A stretch of 64,000 nt of DNA, taken from positions 26,164 to 90,163 of the forward strand of contig JAHBVI010000011.1 in the NCBI GenBank assembly GCA_019637635.1, given 5' to 3'. Source of the DNA: Anaerolineae bacterium (lineage in GTDB: Bacteria; Chloroflexota; Anaerolineae; Promineifilales; Promineifilaceae). The position numbers were made by a program, and so were the translations under genes. The notes below the pieces were generated by a model. That model was not told where the DNA came from. It saw only the letters and a list, made by a program, of their open reading frames with translations, and did not search any database. This document shows, piece by piece, positions 60,168-64,000 of the stretch. Numbering within the stretch: the stretch's first letter is position 1; the number at the start of each line of letters is the position of its first letter.

Positions 60168-60594
60168 GTCGCTCTTTGTATTCCTCATAATCCACCAGCA
60201 GGCGCGTGTATTCGCCGCCCATCAGCGGCGAGGAGATGAGAAAGTCGGCGGTGGTGCGATTGGTGGCGATGGGAATGTTCCAGACGGCTGCCAGGCGCAG
60301 CAGCGCCTTCACGTCCGGGTCGTGGGGTTGGGCCAGCAGCGGGTCCCAAAAAAAGATGAGACAGTCAATTTCACCTTCGGCAATTTTGGCCCCAATTTGC
60401 TGGTCGCCGCCCAGCGGCCCGCTTAACATGCGGTGAATGGGCAAGCCCAACGCTTCCTGCAAAATCCAGCCGGTGGTGCCGGTGGCGTACAAAATGTGGC
60501 GCTGCAAGGTTTCCTTGTTAAATCTGGCCCATTCCAACAAGTCGTCCTTTTTGTTATCGTGGGCGACCAGGGCGATGTGCTTCATTTTTGCCAT
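60133..60594 (-). CDS. mgsA: Methylglyoxal synthase
   Basis: The 153-residue enzyme converts dihydroxyacetone phosphate to methylglyoxal and phosphate, a bypass used when sugar phosphates pile up. Marks are [24 protein letters not shown], the catalytic Asp in [16 protein letters not shown], and [20 protein letters not shown]. The ATG at 60594 avoids overlap with the upstream NADH dehydrogenase; 60585 and 60615 are alternatives. It lies directly downstream of ndh on the same strand. The glycerol-type kinase at 20 kb could feed the same triose-phosphate pool. Confidence 0.95.
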   Translation of the reverse strand: MAKMKHIALVAHDNKKDDLLEWARFNKETLQRHILYATGTTGWILQEALGLPIHRMLSGPLGGDQQIGAKIAEGEIDCLIFFWDPLLAQPHDPDVKALLRLAAVWNIPIATNRTTADFLISSPLMGGEYTRLLVDYEEYKERLSHQYGEGASV

Positions 60595-60595
60595 C

Positions 60596-61915
60596 TTAAT
60601 CTGCTGATTTTTCATTGACTTTCTCCGGGGCCAGCGCCAGCCAGCCAGCCTGGCTGGAAGGCATGATCAGGCGCACCGTCTGCTCAAAGGTGAAGTAACG
60701 CCAGGCCCAACTGAGCATAACCATGATGCGGTTGCGGAAACCGATCAGATACATGATGTGAATGACGCCCCACATAAGCCAGGCCAGGAAGCCGGTGAAG
60801 GAACGGCCGTGCCAATCCACCACCGCTTTGTTCCGGCCGATAGTGGCCATGGAGCCTTTGTCCCAATAGTGAAAAGGGGTCAGCGGCACGCCCAACTGAT
60901 GCCGCCCGATGTTTTGCGCCGCCTGAATGCCTTGTTGGATGGCCACCTGGGCCACCATTGGCAGATAACCGCCTTCTGGAACTGTAAAGGCAGCCAGATC
61001 GCCAATGGCAAAGACGCGCTCGTGTTGGGGCAACTGCAAGGTGGGCAAAACGGGTACACGGCCGTTGCCCAACACCTCAATGCCCGATCCCCTGGCCAGT
61101 CCCTCGCCGCCCACGCCGGCCACCCAGACGACGGTGCTGGTGGGGATTTGGGCGCCATCGTGGAGGGTGACGGCCGTATCCGTTACGGCCGTCACCCGTT
61201 TTTCCAACTGCACCACCACCTTCATCTTGTCCAGCGAGCGGGCGGCATAGGCGCTGAGTGATTCCGACATGCCGCCCAATACCCGGCCGGCCGCTTCCAA
61301 CAGCACAATGGATACGTCAGTTATATCCAGTTCCGGGAAATCTTTGCGCAGCGGGCCATACACCAGTTCCGACAGCGCCCCGGCATACTCCACGCCGGTC
61401 GGCCCGCCGCCCACTACCACAAAAGTCAACAATTGGCGGCGTTCAGCCGGCGGCGCGTGAACAGCCCGCTCAAAACAGGTCAGGATGTGGTTGCGCAGCC
61501 GCACCCCTTCTTCCATTGTTTTGAGCGAAAAAGAGTGGGCAGCCGCGCCCGGCGTGCCAAAGAACTGGGTAATGCTGCCGGTTGCCAGGATGAGGTAATC
61601 GTAGGCCAACGTGCCCTGGGTAGTGGTGACGGTTTGCGCGTGGAGGTCTACGGCCGTGACCTCCGCCAGGGTAAAAGTGACATTAGGCATCCGCCGCAAA
61701 ATGCCGCGCACCGGATAGCCAATCTGCTCCGGCTCAATTTCCGCCGCTGCCACCTGGTAAAGCAGCGGCTGGAAAGTGTGGTAATTGTTTTTGTCCAGCA
61801 GGGTCACACGCACGGGCTGGCGAGCCAGCGTTTTGGCGGCCCAAATGCCACCAAACCCGGCGCCAATAATGACCACATGGGGCCGGTTATCAGCATATGT
61901 CGTTTCCGAAGTCAT
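60596..61915 (-). CDS. ndh: Type II NADH:quinone dehydrogenase
   Basis: The 439-residue flavoprotein has the FAD motif [29 protein letters not shown] with the quinone-site pattern, the NADH motif [16 protein letters not shown] near 165 and AIGDLAAF near 300. A C-terminal amphipathic and hydrophobic region ([19 protein letters not shown]) anchors it to the membrane. It oxidises NADH and reduces quinone without pumping protons. It probably shares a transcript with mgsA two bases on. Confidence 0.93.
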   Translation of the reverse strand: MTSETTYADNRPHVVIIGAGFGGIWAAKTLARQPVRVTLLDKNNYHTFQPLLYQVAAAEIEPEQIGYPVRGILRRMPNVTFTLAEVTAVDLHAQTVTTTQGTLAYDYLILATGSITQFFGTPGAAAHSFSLKTMEEGVRLRNHILTCFERAVHAPPAERRQLLTFVVVGGGPTGVEYAGALSELVYGPLRKDFPELDITDVSIVLLEAAGRVLGGMSESLSAYAARSLDKMKVVVQLEKRVTAVTDTAVTLHDGAQIPTSTVVWVAGVGGEGLARGSGIEVLGNGRVPVLPTLQLPQHERVFAIGDLAAFTVPEGGYLPMVAQVAIQQGIQAAQNIGRHQLGVPLTPFHYWDKGSMATIGRNKAVVDWHGRSFTGFLAWLMWGVIHIMYLIGFRNRIMVMLSWAWRYFTFEQTVRLIMPSSQAGWLALAPEKVNEKSAD

Positions 61916-61955
61916 CAGTCATCCTTTATTGGTGGCCGGTACCAGCTACCAGCCA

Positions 61956-64000
61956 CTAACCCTCACTTCCATTTTCATTCAGTCTGGCAGGCAATTCAAC
62001 GGTGCAGGTTGTCCCTACGCCAGGGGTGCTTTCAATGTGGATACGGCCGTTGTGCCCTTCCACAATTTCCTTTGCCAGATACAACCCCATGCCCACACCG
62101 GGTATGGTCAACTGCCCTACTTTACGTCCCCGGTAAAAGCGGTCAAAGATATAGGGCCTATCCTCGTCATCAATGCCCATGCCGGTATCTATAACTTGCA
62201 GGCAAACCATACCGGTGGCCGCCGGCCCGGTCACTATGACCGATACACAACCGTTATCGGTATAGTTGATGGCATTGGTCAGAATCGCCTCTACTGCCTG
62301 AGCCAACTGCCCCTCGTCCCCTTTTACCGGTGGCAGATCGGCGGCAATCTTCTGCACCAGTTCCAGCCCTTTGTTTTTAGCGCGGTCAGCCTGAGCGGAC
62401 ACGGCCGTTTGCACCACCTCGTCAAACGCCACATCCACAAATTCCTCAGGAGGAGTCATGGTGGTCACCTCCGGCGCTTGCATGGTTGTTTGCACCAATT
62501 GTGTCAGCCGCGACGCCTGGTGCTCAATCACTTCCAGATAATGCTCCCTCTTTTCCGCCCGTCCCATACGCAGCAAATCCAGATACAGATTCAGGTTAGC
62601 CACCGGGGTGCGCAGTTCATGGGTCACATCAGAAATAAACTTCGATTTCAAACGGTCCAACTCTTGCAGACGGATATTGGCCTGACGCAGCGCCTGGGTT
62701 CGTTCCTCCACCCGCTGTTCCAATGAGGCCATCACCTGCGCCCGATACAGGGCATTGGCGGCAATATCGGTGAGGGAAGTCAGTAATTGCAGCTCTGTGT
62801 CCGAAAAATCGTGCCCACTCGCCAGGCCAATGTGAACCACGCCAATAATGTGGTCTTCCGTTTGCAAGGGCAGGGCTACACTGGTTTGCAGATGGTTCAG
62901 GTATTCATTTTCCCCATCCTGACGATACAGCAAGGGGTCTACTTGCAGGTTAGAAGCGATATAAAGTTTGCCGGTTTGGGCCACGTGGCCGGTTACGCCC
63001 TGCCCCAACCGATGTTTTAAGCCCATCAGATAACTGCCTTCCGGGTAAACGGCACGAGAAACCACGTACTCGCCGGTTTCATCCATCAAATACACAACCC
63101 CCACCGCCGCATTCACCGCCTGCACAATGTGTTCCAGGACAATGGGCAGCATATCGGCCACCGTGTGCGCAGCGCGTAGGCGGGCCGAAACAATGCTCAG
63201 GGTCTCTAATTCCAGGGCGCGCTGACGGGTTATTTCAAACAGGCGGGCTTTTTGAATGGCCGTCGCCAGTTGATCGGCGACGATGGTTAACAGGGAGACG
63301 TCAGCCTGATCAAAGGTGTAGGTTTCATGGCTGTCCACATTCAGGACGCCCAAAACGGTGCGGTCTATTTTGATGGGTACAGCCAGTTCAGCACAGGTAT
63401 TGAACCCTGGCGGTTGGAAGAAATCGGGGTATACGGCCGTATCATTCGCCAGCACATATTCCCCACGCAGCGCCGCCTGCCCGATGATGCCCTTGCCTAC
63501 AGGCTGCCGGTGATCACGGCCATCGTCAAAAAAAGCATAAACCCCGGCCACACTTTGCATAAACAGCCATTCAGGGTTTTCAGGGTCAATCATAAACACC
63601 ACCACATTGTCGTAATCAAAATCCTCGTACAGCCGTTCCACCACCAGGTCAGTTAACTCCTGAACTGTCACCAGCCCCACCATGTGCGCCGCTAGATCAT
63701 TCAAAATTGACAGTCGCTGTGCCTGTCGCTGCGATTCGGCAAAAAGCTGTGCATGTTGCAGCGCCAAAGCCACCTGGTTTGCCAGCGCCGCCAACCGCTG
63801 TTTATGGCCTTCGCCATAAAAGCCCGGCTGCGTCTTATCCACACACAAGAAACCAATGACCTCATCGCTCATCAACAAGGGCACCCCAATCCAGGAGCGA
63901 ATGTGGCGCGTGGCCGGTGTGGCCACCCAACCCTCAAACTGGCGCGTATCCGGCAGGCATAATGGCTGCCGCGTAGCCACCACCTGCCGAAAAGTGGCTG
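61956..64000 (-). CDS. GAF-domain histidine kinase, N terminus beyond the window
   Basis: At least 680 residues are visible; the frame is still open at base 64000. A GAF domain is in progress at the right edge (RSWIGVPLLMSDEVIGFLCV). A second covers about 110-260 (ELAVPIKIDRTVLGVLNVDS) and a third about 270-420 (SVALPLQTEDHIIGVVHIGL). The H-box KFISDVTHELRTPVANLNL and the ATPase (AILTNAINYTDNG, GVGMGLYLAKEIVEGHNG) close it. It is a cytoplasmic sensor kinase, with ligand unknown and no adjacent regulator in view. Confidence 0.92.
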   Translation of the reverse strand, partial: ATFRQVVATRQPLCLPDTRQFEGWVATPATRHIRSWIGVPLLMSDEVIGFLCVDKTQPGFYGEGHKQRLAALANQVALALQHAQLFAESQRQAQRLSILNDLAAHMVGLVTVQELTDLVVERLYEDFDYDNVVVFMIDPENPEWLFMQSVAGVYAFFDDGRDHRQPVGKGIIGQAALRGEYVLANDTAVYPDFFQPPGFNTCAELAVPIKIDRTVLGVLNVDSHETYTFDQADVSLLTIVADQLATAIQKARLFEITRQRALELETLSIVSARLRAAHTVADMLPIVLEHIVQAVNAAVGVVYLMDETGEYVVSRAVYPEGSYLMGLKHRLGQGVTGHVAQTGKLYIASNLQVDPLLYRQDGENEYLNHLQTSVALPLQTEDHIIGVVHIGLASGHDFSDTELQLLTSLTDIAANALYRAQVMASLEQRVEERTQALRQANIRLQELDRLKSKFISDVTHELRTPVANLNLYLDLLRMGRAEKREHYLEVIEHQASRLTQLVQTTMQAPEVTTMTPPEEFVDVAFDEVVQTAVSAQADRAKNKGLELVQKIAADLPPVKGDEGQLAQAVEAILTNAINYTDNGCVSVIVTGPAATGMVCLQVIDTGMGIDDEDRPYIFDRFYRGRKVGQLTIPGVGMGLYLAKEIVEGHNGRIHIESTPGVGTTCTVELPARLNENGSEG

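Noticed and set aside
1..64000. ACGGCCGT as the recognition site of a resident restriction enzyme
   Set aside because: Such sites are normally avoided, while this one is in strong excess; neither restriction system in the window is predicted to read it.

Overview
The window is about 64 kb of bacterial chromosome, fairly GC-rich by eye. I read it as a member of the Chloroflexota (Anaerolineae or a relative). The grounds are an isopentenyl phosphate kinase typical of the alternative mevalonate pathway, a secreted giant protein ending in the YLPVVVR-type tail common in that phylum, many GAF-type histidine kinases, and overall gene style. This placement is inference and was not tested by a search. 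Two sequence habits run through the whole window. The octamer palindrome ACGGCCGT recurs roughly twice per kb in genes and spacers. Most spacers also carry locus-specific tandem heptamers (for example GAGATTG, TAATCCG, GTCATGT, TCACTCG), usually followed by the reverse complement so that they can fold.

Layout. 1-6.5 kb (minus strand): start of purB, guaB, lgt, a sulfatase-like enzyme, an OmpR-type regulator and a short-chain dehydrogenase. 6.6-12.6 kb (minus): plsC, a HindIII-like restriction-modification pair, a patatin and a frameshifted histidine kinase. 12.9 kb: tRNA-Ser(GGA). 13.2-23.6 kb (plus): a sugar-use locus with a LacI regulator under a strong promoter and a 30-bp operator palindrome, a binding-protein ABC importer, a HAD phosphatase, an FGGY kinase resembling glycerol kinase, and a GH42 beta-galactosidase. 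23.7-33.3 kb (minus): AzlCD, a PLP decarboxylase preceded by a remnant of a threonine dehydratase, an EamA exporter, an aminotransferase, a flippase and two large membrane proteins. 33.4-43.9 kb: a SARP/NB-ARC/TPR regulator, divergent from a small protein translationally coupled to a 2342-residue secreted protein.

43.9-53.0 kb is accessory. It holds a PLD-type restriction endonuclease with active-site spacing like BfiI and two paralogous DNA methyltransferases, one fused to a MerR-type helix-turn-helix. A VapBC-like toxin-antitoxin pair follows, lying between ACGGCCGT-ended hairpins. Last is a small integrated element with a divergent promoter switch, a structured leader, a membrane-protein frame broken by an in-frame TGA, small zinc-finger frames and a large serine recombinase whose 3' end overlaps the start of an rluB-type gene.

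53.0-64.0 kb returns to core genes: an RluB-type pseudouridine synthase, cytidylate kinase, a PDZ/radical-SAM DUF512 protein, a receiver-kinase hybrid, isopentenyl phosphate kinase, a LOG-family protein, a YheT hydrolase, methylglyoxal synthase, type II NADH dehydrogenase and a GAF histidine kinase that runs off the right edge. All calls come from reading the translated sequence. Family comparisons are from memory, and no alignment or database search was run.
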